The notes beneath the pieces were generated by a model. It was not told the origin of the DNA and made no database searches. It worked only from the letters and a program-made list of their open reading frames with translations. Shown one piece after another: positions 1-6,140 of a stretch of 8,263 bases of DNA; position 1 is the first letter of the stretch; each line of letters begins with the position of its first letter. Source of the stretch: Burkholderiales bacterium (GTDB lineage Bacteria; Pseudomonadota; Gammaproteobacteria; Burkholderiales; Usitatibacteraceae). The DNA lies in contig JACMOJ010000426.1 in NCBI GenBank assembly GCA_014378085.1, positions 1 to 8,263 on the forward strand. Direction: 5' to 3'. Made by a program: the position numbers and the translations under genes.

Positions 1-84
1 GCGGCTATCGGCGCGGCTATCGGCGCGGCTATCGGCGCGGCTATCGGCGCGGCTATCGGCGTGGAAATCGGCGTGGAAATCGGC
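1..84. repeat. 12-bp tandem repeat (minisatellite), seven units
   Basis: Five identical units of GCGGCTATCGGC fill 1-60 and two variant units of GTGGAAATCGGC fill 61-84. The array reaches the window edge, so the true copy number is unknown. The unit is a multiple of three, so gain or loss of copies keeps the minus-strand reading frame. Identical copies next to diverged ones suggest recent expansion on the left side. Confidence 0.95.
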
Positions 85-104
85 TCGGAACGGGTATCAG
101 ACAT
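1..104 (-). CDS. N-terminal fragment of an unidentified protein with Pro-Ile-Ala-Ala repeats (runs off the left edge)
   Basis: An ATG at 104 (minus) opens a frame that stays open to the window edge. It reads MSDTRSE, two PIST units, then at least four and a half PIAA units. I prefer this frame because the two repeat variants differ in it by one synonymous change (Ile ATT/ATA) and two conservative ones (Ser/Ala, Thr/Ala). The opposite strand would need Ala-to-Val and Ala-to-Glu. Such Pro/Ala runs are typical of flexible N-terminal linkers; the folded part lies outside the window, so no function can be named. There is no Shine-Dalgarno, but a TATAGT hexamer ends 8 nt before the ATG, which suggests a leaderless start. 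The gene lies downstream of the chemoreceptor on the same strand, so a chemotaxis link is possible but unproven. Spurious translation of a minisatellite is the alternative. Confidence 0.5.
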   Translation of the reverse strand, partial: MSDTRSEPISTPISTPIAAPIAAPIAAPIAAPIA

Positions 105-112
105 GGCGCGAT

Positions 113-118
113 ACTATA
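113..118 (-). promoter_or_regulatory. Candidate -10 box for the left-edge gene
   Basis: On the minus strand TATAGT (5 of 6 matches to TATAAT) is followed by 8 nt and then the ATG at 104. A -35 is not clear: GCGACA at 139-134 matches TTGACA at 4 of 6 but leaves a short 15-bp spacer. The position predicts transcription beginning at or next to the start codon. Confidence 0.35.
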
Positions 119-131
119 GAAGCGACGAGCA

Positions 132-151
132 ATTGTCGCGAATATTGTCGC
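132..151. repeat. Short direct repeat ATTGTCGC, possible operator
   Basis: ATTGTCGC occurs at 132-139 and again at 144-151, one helical turn (12 bp) apart. It lies just upstream of the candidate -10 box of the left-edge gene. Two sites in phase on the helix at a promoter would suit a dimeric regulator, but no family is recognised and chance cannot be excluded. Confidence 0.3.
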
Positions 152-159
152 AAGCGGCG

Positions 160-258
160 TTTAAAATCCCCCAACTTCGCGCTGCTCGGTTGCCCTCCCT
201 GAACAAGCTCGAAACAGGCTCTTTCTACAGGGCTGTCTCGCGACGGCCGTCGCGAGAC
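160..258. repeat. Dispersed repeat, copy 1
   Basis: TTTAAAATCCCCCA (160-173), ten variable bases and GCTCGGTTGCCC (184-195) match a second copy at 2667-2702 with identical spacing and the same orientation. After this conserved arm comes a loose CCCTG/CAGGG inverted pair (197-201 and 228-232) and then a perfect 24-bp palindrome (235-258). The arrangement of a conserved arm followed by hairpins resembles REP-like or MITE-like elements. There is no coding capacity. The right boundary is uncertain because the A/T-rich inverted end seen in copy 2 is not visible here. Confidence 0.6.
235..258. repeat. Perfect 24-bp palindrome
   Basis: The twelve bases GTCTCGCGACGG are followed at once by their exact reverse complement. 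As RNA it would form a strong GC-rich hairpin on either strand. No T-run follows on the minus strand, so it is a poor classical terminator. It may be the end of repeat copy 1 or a protein-binding or RNA-processing site. Confidence 0.85.
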
Positions 259-267
259 GGATCAGAA

Positions 268-284
268 CAAACACGCTGTGTTTG
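268..284 (-). terminator. Candidate terminator hairpin downstream of the MCP gene
   Basis: CAAACAC, a 3-nt loop, then GTGTTTG form a perfect 7-bp stem. On the minus strand it is followed by TTCTG, which is only mildly T-rich. It lies about 96 nt past the current MCP stop but only 6 nt past the stop of the shifted reading frame (291-293), as expected if that was the original gene end. Confidence 0.45.
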
Positions 285-379
285 CGGTCGCTATCGGGTT
301 GGGGTGGAGGTGGCGGTGGAAAGGATGACATCTGTGGCATCGGTGGCGGCGGCCTTCTTGGCTGCCTTGATGGCAACCT

Positions 380-2386
380 TCATGGCAACTTAAAGCGCGC
401 GACTTCTTCAGCGAGGCCATTTGCTTGCTGACTCAAGCTGCCCGCAGCCGCAGCGGTTTGTTCCACCAGCGCCGCGTTTTGCTGGGTCATACGATCAAGC
501 TCTTGCACCGACGAGCTTACCTGCGCGATGCCAGAGCTTTGTTCCGTGGCGGCGGTGGAGATTTCACTGAGTAAGCTGCCCATGCGTTTGGCGCTGGTCA
601 CAATTTCGGCCATCGTGTCGCCAGCACTCTTCACCACTTCCGCGCCGCCCCGTACTTGATCCACGCTGCTGGAAATAAGGGCCTTGATTTCTTTGGCGGC
701 GTCCGCACTGCGCTGCGCGAGGCTACGTACTTCGGAGGCGACCACGGCAAAGCCGCGGCCTTGTTCGCCCGCCCGCGCGGCTTCGACTGCCGCGTTCAAG
801 GCAAGAATGTTGGTTTGGAAGGCGATGCCATCGATGGTGCCGATGATGTCGCGAATCTTAGATGACGATGCATTGATGGCCTCCATGGTTGTCACCACAC
901 GCGAGATGACTTCGCCACCGCGCTCCGCCACGCCAGTATTTGATTTTGCAAGTGTCGCCGCCTGTTGGGCATTGTCGGCGGTGTTTTTGACGGTCGCGGA
1001 AACTTGTTCGACTGAAGCTGCACTTTCTTCCAAGTTAGCCGCGGTTTGTTCAGTACGTGCGGAAAGGTCAGCCGAGGCAGCGGCAATTTCGCTGGACGCT
1101 TGGACGATGGAATTAGCTGAGCCGCGTACCGCAGAAACGATGCCGCGTAATGATTGCTGCATGTCGCTCAGCGTGGTCATCAGGTATGCGGCTTCATCGC
1201 TTCCCCACGGTTTTGGGGTCGTTGTCAAATCGCCGCGGGTCATGGCTTCGAGATGGGATCGCACTTCCAACAGTCCGCCATGCGTGACGAGATGAAACGA
1301 ACGAAACAGGTAAAGAGCTAACAACAGCGAAAACCCGAGGACGACTAACGCGACGTTGCGTTCAAAGGACGTTTGTTGAACCCGCTCAGCCAACAGCGCA
1401 TCTAAGGTTATCAGCAGCTTATGGTTCAGATCAAATTGCGCATTGACCGCGCGATTTGCCGTTGCCAAAAATGCTTCGCGGTCGGCCTTGACGAGCTCGC
1501 CTTTAAGAAACGTCTTTTCAATTTCACTCAAATACGAAGTGGTGGCTTGTTCAACGGCGGCGCGCTCTAGTGCCGAAGTTAGCTCTGGCCGCGCCTTGAC
1601 GACTTTGGCAAGGTTAGAATCGAATGCCTTCTGGTGGTATGCCGCGAGGGGCAAATTTTGGTTGAGAACGGCAGCCTGTGCCGTTGTTATCTCACCGGCA
1701 CTCAAAACGGTGTAGCCCACACCGCGCATTTTGGCTAGCGCTTCGCCTAGGTGCGTCGAGCGAATTGTGGCAGCGTCCATCAGATAGTAGGTTTCGATTG
1801 CGGGGTCGTGGGCGAGACCGGAGGTATCTAGTATTGTGTCGATAATTAAAAGAATCGCCTGAATGCTGGCGGAGTGTGCGGCAAACACAATCTCTGGCGA
1901 GCCGCTGGATGACTTGGCTGCTGAGGCGGCAGTGGCATAAGCCTTGTATGCCTCGGCGGTCGCCAATTCAGCGCTTAACTTGCTCTCCACGTCAGCCGAC
2001 TTCTTTTGTTGGGCGTCATATTTGTTCGCCAGTTCTGCAGTGTCTGGCGCTGGTATGCCGCGGGCAGCGGCGGTTGCAGTGCGACGGTTAGACTGCGCGA
2101 GACGCAAGAGAGGAACCAATTCTTTAATGTAGGCGACGCCGACACGTTCTTGTGACGCTACCGTAATGGCGTCTTGTTTAATCTTCACATACGAATACGC
2201 CAGCAAACCGATGGGGAGCAAAAAGGTCAGCGATATCAAGACCGCTTTGCTGGTGAAATTAATCCGTCGGAACAGGCGCACGCCGGGCGCCCATATGCCG
2301 TGGTGTTGAAAGAAGCCGGTGAGCGACGGCGAATTTGGCGGTTGCTTCGGCGAGGCGGCGGTTGTAGAAGAAAGAACGGCTGACAT
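380..2386 (-). CDS. Methyl-accepting chemotaxis protein (transmembrane chemoreceptor)
   Basis: This 668-residue protein senses ligands outside the cytoplasm and signals through CheW/CheA to the flagellar motor. A cytoplasmic lead (1-45) is followed by TM1 (about 48-67, [20 protein letters not shown]), a mostly helical periplasmic domain (about 68-340), TM2 (about 344-363), a HAMP-like linker (about 365-420) and the long signalling coiled coil. The invariant hairpin tip spans about 515-560 and includes [20 protein letters not shown] and [18 protein letters not shown], so coupling to CheA/CheW should be intact. The ligand is unknown. The ATG at 2386 has GGGGAC six nt upstream. The protein stops abruptly at ARFKLP; the -1 frame continues as a Lys/Ala-rich tail ending at 291, so the C-terminus may be truncated by a frameshift. 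No C-terminal CheR/CheB-tethering pentapeptide is seen. Repeat copies lie on both sides of the gene. Confidence 0.96.
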   Translation of the reverse strand: MSAVLSSTTAASPKQPPNSPSLTGFFQHHGIWAPGVRLFRRINFTSKAVLISLTFLLPIGLLAYSYVKIKQDAITVASQERVGVAYIKELVPLLRLAQSNRRTATAAARGIPAPDTAELANKYDAQQKKSADVESKLSAELATAEAYKAYATAASAAKSSSGSPEIVFAAHSASIQAILLIIDTILDTSGLAHDPAIETYYLMDAATIRSTHLGEALAKMRGVGYTVLSAGEITTAQAAVLNQNLPLAAYHQKAFDSNLAKVVKARPELTSALERAAVEQATTSYLSEIEKTFLKGELVKADREAFLATANRAVNAQFDLNHKLLITLDALLAERVQQTSFERNVALVVLGFSLLLALYLFRSFHLVTHGGLLEVRSHLEAMTRGDLTTTPKPWGSDEAAYLMTTLSDMQQSLRGIVSAVRGSANSIVQASSEIAAASADLSARTEQTAANLEESAASVEQVSATVKNTADNAQQAATLAKSNTGVAERGGEVISRVVTTMEAINASSSKIRDIIGTIDGIAFQTNILALNAAVEAARAGEQGRGFAVVASEVRSLAQRSADAAKEIKALISSSVDQVRGGAEVVKSAGDTMAEIVTSAKRMGSLLSEISTAATEQSSGIAQVSSSVQELDRMTQQNAALVEQTAAAAGSLSQQANGLAEEVARFKLP

Positions 2387-2392
2387 TGTGTT

Positions 2393-2398
2393 GTCCCC
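2393..2398 (-). promoter_or_regulatory. Ribosome-binding site of the MCP gene
   Basis: GGGGAC on the minus strand sits 6 nt before the ATG at 2386 and fixes this start. The solute-binding protein gene has a very similar GGGGA leader at the same distance. Confidence 0.6.
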
Positions 2399-2666
2399 AA
2401 ATATGATCAGATGGTTTTATGCAATACGCGGAAAGTGGAAGCATATCCGTCGCCTTATGCTTCAAAAGCGTGGAGATAACGGGGAATACGGCCTTACTTC
2501 TGCACCCTAGCGCGATCTGATAGTGTTTGGAAAATCTTGAAACGCGTTTATTGACGGGCAGTTCGCGGCAAAAGTGTCTGAAAATGCCCGCCAAAAGGCG
2601 ACATTGAATTCGGCGCAGGTGTCTTCCGCCGATTATTGAGAATGGCAAATGTCGCGGATTTCAGTA

Positions 2667-2755
2667 TTTAAAATCCCCCACCACCGCTACGCTCGGTTGC
2701 CCCCTTTGCAAAGGGGGCGGTGAGACGTCGTCAGACGGCGAGCGGGGAATTTTGT
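2667..2755. repeat. Dispersed repeat, copy 2 (MITE/REP-like element with imperfect inverted ends)
   Basis: It opens with TTTAAAATCCCCCA (2667-2680) and GCTCGGTTGCCC (2691-2702), shared with copy 1 at 160-195. The other end (2743-2755, CGGGGAATTTTGT) is the imperfect inverse of the opening, with one extra base. The centre holds the perfect palindrome CCCCCTTTGCAAAGGGGG (2700-2717). Size under 100 bp, imperfect terminal inverted repeats, an inner hairpin and no gene fit a non-autonomous element mobilised in trans. No target-site duplication is obvious. Confidence 0.7.
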
Positions 2756-2874
2756 AACGCGCCCGATGGCCCAGGCATCAAGCAAAACAAAGCAAAAATG
2801 GAAGGCAGGCAACCATCAACGATCTCAGTTAGTTCAGCAAAATAAAGTGCCGGATGAGTAGAGGTGCCAGACAT
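2731..2874 (-). CDS. Small hypothetical ORF (47 aa), 3' end within repeat copy 2
   Basis: The minus-strand ATG at 2874 is preceded by TAAGGA with a 7-nt spacer, a strong Shine-Dalgarno. The frame begins MSGTSTHPALYFAELTEIVD, continues for about 40 codons of unique sequence and then enters repeat copy 2, where it stops at 2731. I do not recognise the product. It lies 70 bp downstream of the solute-binding protein gene on the same strand. It could be a real gene whose 3' part was displaced by the repeat, or a chance ORF. The ribosome-binding site is the main argument for it. Confidence 0.3.
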   Translation of the reverse strand: MSGTSTHPALYFAELTEIVDGCLPSIFALFCLMPGPSGALQNSPLAV

Positions 2875-2944
2875 AATAAAATCCTTATTGGGCGGACATC
2901 TTCAGCCACTTGTGCTCCAAAAGGCCCGTCAATGAAAGAGTTTG

Positions 2945-4534
2945 TTAGTTCACTTTCACCCAGATCAATCCGAGCACGTTGTTGGGGCGATGCACCACCG
3001 AAATATTTTTGCGCGACGCCCACGGGATGACTTGGGTGTGCAGCGGGATGGTGTGGACTTCATCGTGCACCATCTTCACCGCGTCATTGATCATCTTCTG
3101 CCGCAACGCCGGATTCATCTCACCTTCTAGCTTATCGATGAGCGCATCGAGCGCCTCAAATTTTGCGTCTCCATAATTGGACTCACCCGCACCTTTGGAG
3201 TCTTTGCTGTGAACAACCGGCTTTAAGAAAAAGATAGCGTCAGTCGATCCACCACCCCAACCGGCAAGGAAGGCAGTCACGTCGCGGCCTTGCACTCTGG
3301 GGAAGAAATTCGCCTTGGTCATACTCTCGACCTTCACGCGTAACCCGATCTTCGCCCACATCGCCGCAATCGCCACGCAGAGCTTTTCGTCATTGAGGTA
3401 ACGATCATTCGGGCAAGTTAAGGTGAAACCAAAACCATTTGGATAACCCGCTTCATTCAACAACTGCTTCGCCTTCGTCACGCTGTAGGGATGGCGCACA
3501 TCCATGGAGGCTGGTACCCCTGCGCCGCTCGCATTCGGCAGCGCAATCCCGGTGGGGCGCGATAACCCACGCATGACCGTCGTCTTCAGCGCCTCGATAT
3601 CGATTGCTTGATAGGCGGCGAGACGAACACGGCGGTCTTTGAACGGATTTTTTCCCTTCACATCCGCGTACAACAATTCATTGCGCGCCTGATCAAAGCC
3701 GAGATAGATCAATCGAATCTCTGGCCCCTCCCAGATTTTCAACGTCTTGTCGTTACGCATGCTGATGACATCTTGCACAGCAGGATCGAGAATGAAATCC
3801 ACCTGCCCCGATCGCAACGCCGCCATACGCGTGGCGGCATTCTGTATCGGGCGATAGTCGACCGTTTCCACATTGCCTTCATAACGTCCAGCTTTGATGC
3901 CCCACCAGTCAGGATTCTTGGTGTGCAGAATTTTCACACCCTGCTCCCATGCCACCAGCTTGTAGGGGCCGGTGCCCATGGCATTACGTGTCGCAAAGGT
4001 TTCTTGTTTTTTGGTGTAATTCAGAGGCTTGACGACATTGTGTTTCTCGCACCACGCCTTGTTCATGATGTAGATGTTGGCGAGGGTATCGATCATCACC
4101 GGATTGGGCTGATCAGTGGTGAATTCGACCGTGAAATCATCAATCTTGCGCGCCAAGCCGGCCTGTGTGGAATAAAGTTTGAACGTCACTGCGGACTCGC
4201 GCGCACGATTAAACGAAAACACCACATCGTCCGCCGTGAAGGCTGAGCCATCGTGCCACTTCACGCCACGCCGCAACTTGAATATCCACTTAGTCGGCTC
4301 GGGATTGGTCCAAGATTCCGCCAGCTGTGGAACGAGCTTCATCTCTTTGTCGCGATCAACGAGATACTCGTAGACCATGCCGTTGATCATGTTGTTAAAC
4401 GTTTCGTTCTGGCTCTGCGGGTCCATGGTCGCCGCATCGCCTTGGGTCGCCCAACGAAAATTTTTGGCCTCCGCCGTTTGAAAGAACAACACCGCAAACG
4501 CGGCGAGTAGCGTCGTTAGCAAACGAAATTTCAT
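2945..4534 (-). CDS. ABC transporter solute-binding protein, family 5 (peptide/nickel type)
   Basis: This 529-residue periplasmic protein would capture a peptide or similar solute and deliver it to an ABC importer. The signal peptide is clear: MKFR, a hydrophobic stretch (5-18) and cleavage after AEA (21-23). The mature part has SBP_bac_5 hallmarks: early DAATMDPQ (33-40), AESW (72-75), KLRRGVKWHDGSAFTADDVV (86-105) and GTGPYKLVAWEQG (187-199), closing with LGLIWVKVN. The length is normal for the family. The ATG at 4534 is chosen because it starts the signal peptide and has GGGG six nt upstream; the longer frame to 4696 would add 54 residues overlapping the neighbouring gene. No permease or ATPase gene lies in the window, so it is either an orphan or its partners are elsewhere. 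The specific substrate cannot be read from the sequence. Confidence 0.94.
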   Translation of the reverse strand: MKFRLLTTLLAAFAVLFFQTAEAKNFRWATQGDAATMDPQSQNETFNNMINGMVYEYLVDRDKEMKLVPQLAESWTNPEPTKWIFKLRRGVKWHDGSAFTADDVVFSFNRARESAVTFKLYSTQAGLARKIDDFTVEFTTDQPNPVMIDTLANIYIMNKAWCEKHNVVKPLNYTKKQETFATRNAMGTGPYKLVAWEQGVKILHTKNPDWWGIKAGRYEGNVETVDYRPIQNAATRMAALRSGQVDFILDPAVQDVISMRNDKTLKIWEGPEIRLIYLGFDQARNELLYADVKGKNPFKDRRVRLAAYQAIDIEALKTTVMRGLSRPTGIALPNASGAGVPASMDVRHPYSVTKAKQLLNEAGYPNGFGFTLTCPNDRYLNDEKLCVAIAAMWAKIGLRVKVESMTKANFFPRVQGRDVTAFLAGWGGGSTDAIFFLKPVVHSKDSKGAGESNYGDAKFEALDALIDKLEGEMNPALRQKMINDAVKMVHDEVHTIPLHTQVIPWASRKNISVVHRPNNVLGLIWVKVN

Positions 4535-4540
4535 GTGATT

Positions 4541-4544
4541 CCCC
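4541..4544 (-). promoter_or_regulatory. Ribosome-binding site of the solute-binding protein gene
   Basis: GGGG on the minus strand, then AATCAC and the ATG at 4534. It decides for this start over the upstream in-frame codons. Confidence 0.55.
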
Positions 4545-4572
4545 AGAAAAATTTGCATCCGTTTTGACCATC

Positions 4573-4591
4573 GGCGGGGCAAAAAGCCGCC
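4573..4591 (-). other. Short GC-rich hairpin between the DUF2189 and solute-binding protein genes
   Basis: GGCGG (4573-4577) and CCGCC (4587-4591) can pair around a 9-nt loop, just after the DUF2189 stop codon and upstream of the next gene. There is no T-run after it on the minus strand, so it may act in mRNA processing or partial attenuation rather than full termination. It is weak and could be chance. Confidence 0.25.
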
Positions 4592-4595
4592 ACCG

Positions 4596-5441
4596 TTAAT
4601 CCTTTTGTGACTTCTCCAGAGCAGAAGCCGCGTCAACTTCTCCCGCCACATCGACCACTTCACCAACCTCATCGCCGACCACGTCACGGTAGGCATGCCA
4701 CGTGGCGTGCCCGATCAGCGGAGCAGTCACCAGCAAGCCGACATAAGCGGTCGCCATGCCAACCCCAATCAGCAGCACGATGAGACACGCCCACAACACC
4801 ATCGCGAGCGGGTTCTTTGCCAGCGCCATCACACTCACCGCAGCCGCCGTGACGGCATCCGCACGGCGATCAAGCAGATAGGGAATCGAGACCACACTGA
4901 AAGCAAACACCAAGCTCGCGAACAGCAGCCCGACACCAAAAAACGTCGCAATGAAGGGCAAATTCGACAGCGAGCCTACCTGCTGTACAAACAGCGCCCA
5001 CGTCGGCATCGCGCGAGATTCAAACAATGCAAACGTCACCAACGATGCGCGCGCCCAGACCAGAAAAAGCACCGTGCGAATCAGCACATAGGTACCGATA
5101 CCGTCGGTGTTTTCGCGCCACGCCAGCAGCGACGCCCGAAAGTCTGCCGCCTGACCACGTTCCCGTTGCCGCGACAACGCATACAAGCCAATGGCCAGAA
5201 ACGGCCCGGCCAACATAAAACCCATTGTTAAGGTCGAGGTGTAATCGACCGCAAAACGAAAGACCACCAACTGAACCAGCCCCAACAATGAAAAACACGC
5301 GCCGTAAAACAAGCTGGGGAGCGGATTAGCACGCAAGTCTGCCCAGCCGCGTGCGAGCCAGACTAACGGCTGGTTATACGCAACCGCACGTATCAGCGGA
5401 AACGTGAAGTGGACACTTAGCGGGGTGGATTCAGAATTCAC
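4596..5441 (-). CDS. DUF2189 family integral membrane protein
   Basis: This 281-residue multi-pass inner-membrane protein is of unknown function. Family marks are WLARGWADLRANPLPSLFYG (28-47), GPFLAIGLYALSRQRERG (79-96), SIPYLLDRRADAV (185-197) and the closing GHATWHAYRDVV (244-255). About six hydrophobic segments are visible (roughly 42-62, 70-89, 117-140, 160-186, 211-231, 232-246). The C-terminal tail is acidic and looks soluble. I favour the GTG at 5441: it gives about 30 residues before the ARGW motif, as I recall for the family, and a TACAAT hexamer ends 6 nt upstream. A GTG at 5477 would add 12 residues with only a weak GGA upstream. It lies 61 bp upstream of the solute-binding protein gene on the same strand, so they may be co-transcribed. 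Confidence 0.88.
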   Translation of the reverse strand: MNSESTPLSVHFTFPLIRAVAYNQPLVWLARGWADLRANPLPSLFYGACFSLLGLVQLVVFRFAVDYTSTLTMGFMLAGPFLAIGLYALSRQRERGQAADFRASLLAWRENTDGIGTYVLIRTVLFLVWARASLVTFALFESRAMPTWALFVQQVGSLSNLPFIATFFGVGLLFASLVFAFSVVSIPYLLDRRADAVTAAAVSVMALAKNPLAMVLWACLIVLLIGVGMATAYVGLLVTAPLIGHATWHAYRDVVGDEVGEVVDVAGEVDAASALEKSQKD

Positions 5442-5447
5442 GGGAAT

Positions 5448-5453
5448 ATTGTA
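5448..5453 (-). promoter_or_regulatory. Candidate -10 box for the DUF2189 gene
   Basis: TACAAT (5 of 6 matches to TATAAT) on the minus strand is followed by ATTCCC and GTG at 5441. Transcription would begin at or next to the GTG, giving a leaderless mRNA. The -35 region 17 nt further up (TGGGGA) matches only 3 of 6. Confidence 0.35.
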
Positions 5454-5544
5454 GCGCGTTGAAGCCCCGCTCCCCACGGCGCTTGTCCAACCAACTTGCG
5501 CGGAGTTTACGTTGGATCAAGCGAGCCGACGAATGTCCAATTGA

Positions 5545-5679
5545 TATCGACCGGGAACATCCCATCATGGCATTACTGGCGAGGTCTACTTAAAACTGAC
5601 CGTCGTTGACGATGTACTCATCGTCTCATTCAAGGAGTCGTGGTCACGGAATGTCCAAACTGCGCATCAGCAAAACTGA
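5545..5679 (+). pseudogene. mqsR: 5'-truncated remnant of the MqsR mRNA-interferase toxin gene
   Basis: MqsR is a ribosome-independent, GCU-preferring mRNA endonuclease of about 98 residues, neutralised by MqsA. Only its C-terminal third is recognisable: the frame from 5545 reads YRPGTSHHGITGEVYLKL and then TVVDDVLIVSFKE. I match this to the E. coli MqsR end (YRPRLVTGQVYLKITVIHDVLIVSFKE) from memory. A TGA sits directly upstream in frame at 5542-5544 and no start codon with earlier MqsR sequence was found in any frame back to 5478. The frame runs past the usual MqsR end to a TGA at 5677-5679, overlapping mqsA. The residues needed for an active fold are missing, so the toxin should be dead. 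Confidence 0.85.
5632..5637 (+). promoter_or_regulatory. Shine-Dalgarno-like AAGGAG before mqsA, unusually close to the start
   Basis: AAGGAG lies within the Lys-Glu codons of the mqsR remnant and only 2 nt before the GTG at 5640. Normal spacing is 5-9 nt. No other start codon in frame precedes the first zinc cysteine, so mqsA translation may be weak or the start region altered. Confidence 0.4.
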
Positions 5680-6068
5680 TCTACGACACGCGCGACCTCC
5701 CGCACACCTATAAGGGCGAGACAACTTCGATTCCCCGAGTAAGAGGCGAATATTGCCCGGCCTGTGGAGAGGGTGTGCTGGACGCTGCAGGGTCGGCCAA
5801 GACAAGTACGGCGATGCTCGAATTCAACAAACAGGTGAATGCCTCCATTGTTGACCCGGCTTTCATCGCGAGCATTCGGAAAAAACTCTCGTTGGATCAC
5901 CAGGAAGCGGCCGAAATTTTTGGCGGCGGTGTGAACGCTTTTTCCCACTACGAAAACGGGAGAACACGTCCCCGGCTGGCTCTCGTCAAACTGCTTAAAG
6001 TGCCTGATCGCCACCCAGACCTGCTTAATGAAGTTCGCTCCTCATCATCTAGCCGAGTGTTTCTCTGA
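5640..6068 (+). CDS. mqsA: Orphan MqsA-family antitoxin (zinc ribbon plus HTH)
   Basis: This 142-residue protein matches MqsA/YgiT along its length. The N-terminal zinc domain has CPNC (5-8) and CPAC (39-42), the four zinc ligands. The C-terminal XRE-type HTH spans about 75-133, with RKKLSL (80-85), EAAEIFGGGVNAF (89-101) and HPDLLNEVR (125-133). In family members MqsA binds MqsR and represses the operon. Here the toxin is truncated, so any present role would be DNA binding or cross-neutralisation. Compared with the E. coli sequence as I remember it, the second DNA-contact residue (NAFSR) is His103 (NAFSH), and a usual Leu in KVLDRHP is Pro122; both suggest relaxed selection. A short Ser-rich tail follows. 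The only usable start is the GTG, with its SD just 2 nt away. Confidence 0.9.
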   Translation: MVTECPNCASAKLIYDTRDLPHTYKGETTSIPRVRGEYCPACGEGVLDAAGSAKTSTAMLEFNKQVNASIVDPAFIASIRKKLSLDHQEAAEIFGGGVNAFSHYENGRTRPRLALVKLLKVPDRHPDLLNEVRSSSSSRVFL

Positions 6069-6140
6069 CAATTCGGTGAGCTTGCCAAAGTCTGGTTTTG
6101 GCCGATTCCGGATGACTCGTTTGTTGACGCCGGAACCGCC

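Larger units (their letters stand above)
2387..2944. other. Long intergenic region between the MCP and solute-binding protein genes
   Basis: This 558-bp stretch contains the MCP leader (about 2387-2660, no convincing sigma-70 or sigma-28 promoter found by eye), repeat copy 2 (2667-2755) and a 47-codon minus-strand ORF (2731-2874) with a good Shine-Dalgarno. A short CGCC-AAAA-GGCG inverted repeat lies near 2590. No clear intrinsic terminator was found for the solute-binding protein gene, which ends at 2945. Confidence 0.7.

Noticed and set aside
61..393. Plus-strand ORF of 110 codons, open leftwards through the minisatellite
   Set aside because: It translates the 12-bp array, repeat copy 1, both hairpins and the MCP tail region in one frame, with no ribosome-binding site. 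Repeat-unit variation favours the minus-strand reading.
684..1295. 203-codon plus-strand ORF inside the MCP gene
   Set aside because: It is antisense to the conserved signalling domain, whose Ala-rich codons keep this frame open. It has no SD and no recognisable sequence.
2259..2648. 129-codon minus-strand ORF overlapping the MCP start
   Set aside because: It overlaps the MCP N-terminal region in another frame, has His/Arg-rich out-of-frame composition and lacks a ribosome-binding site.
2700..2717. 18-bp palindrome CCCCCTTTGCAAAGGGGG as a terminator
   Set aside because: No T-run follows on either strand and it sits inside the repeat element; it is better explained as the inner hairpin of that element.
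3608..4246. 212-codon plus-strand ORF inside the solute-binding protein gene
   Set aside because: It is antisense to conserved family-5 motifs and has no recognisable domain.
4535..4696. 54-codon N-terminal extension of the solute-binding protein
   Set aside because: It would bury the signal peptide and overlap the DUF2189 gene; the internal ATG at 4534 has its own SD.
4695..5231. 178-codon plus-strand ORF inside the DUF2189 gene
   Set aside because: Its Arg/Gln/His-rich composition is typical of the antisense of a hydrophobic membrane gene; no motif is seen.
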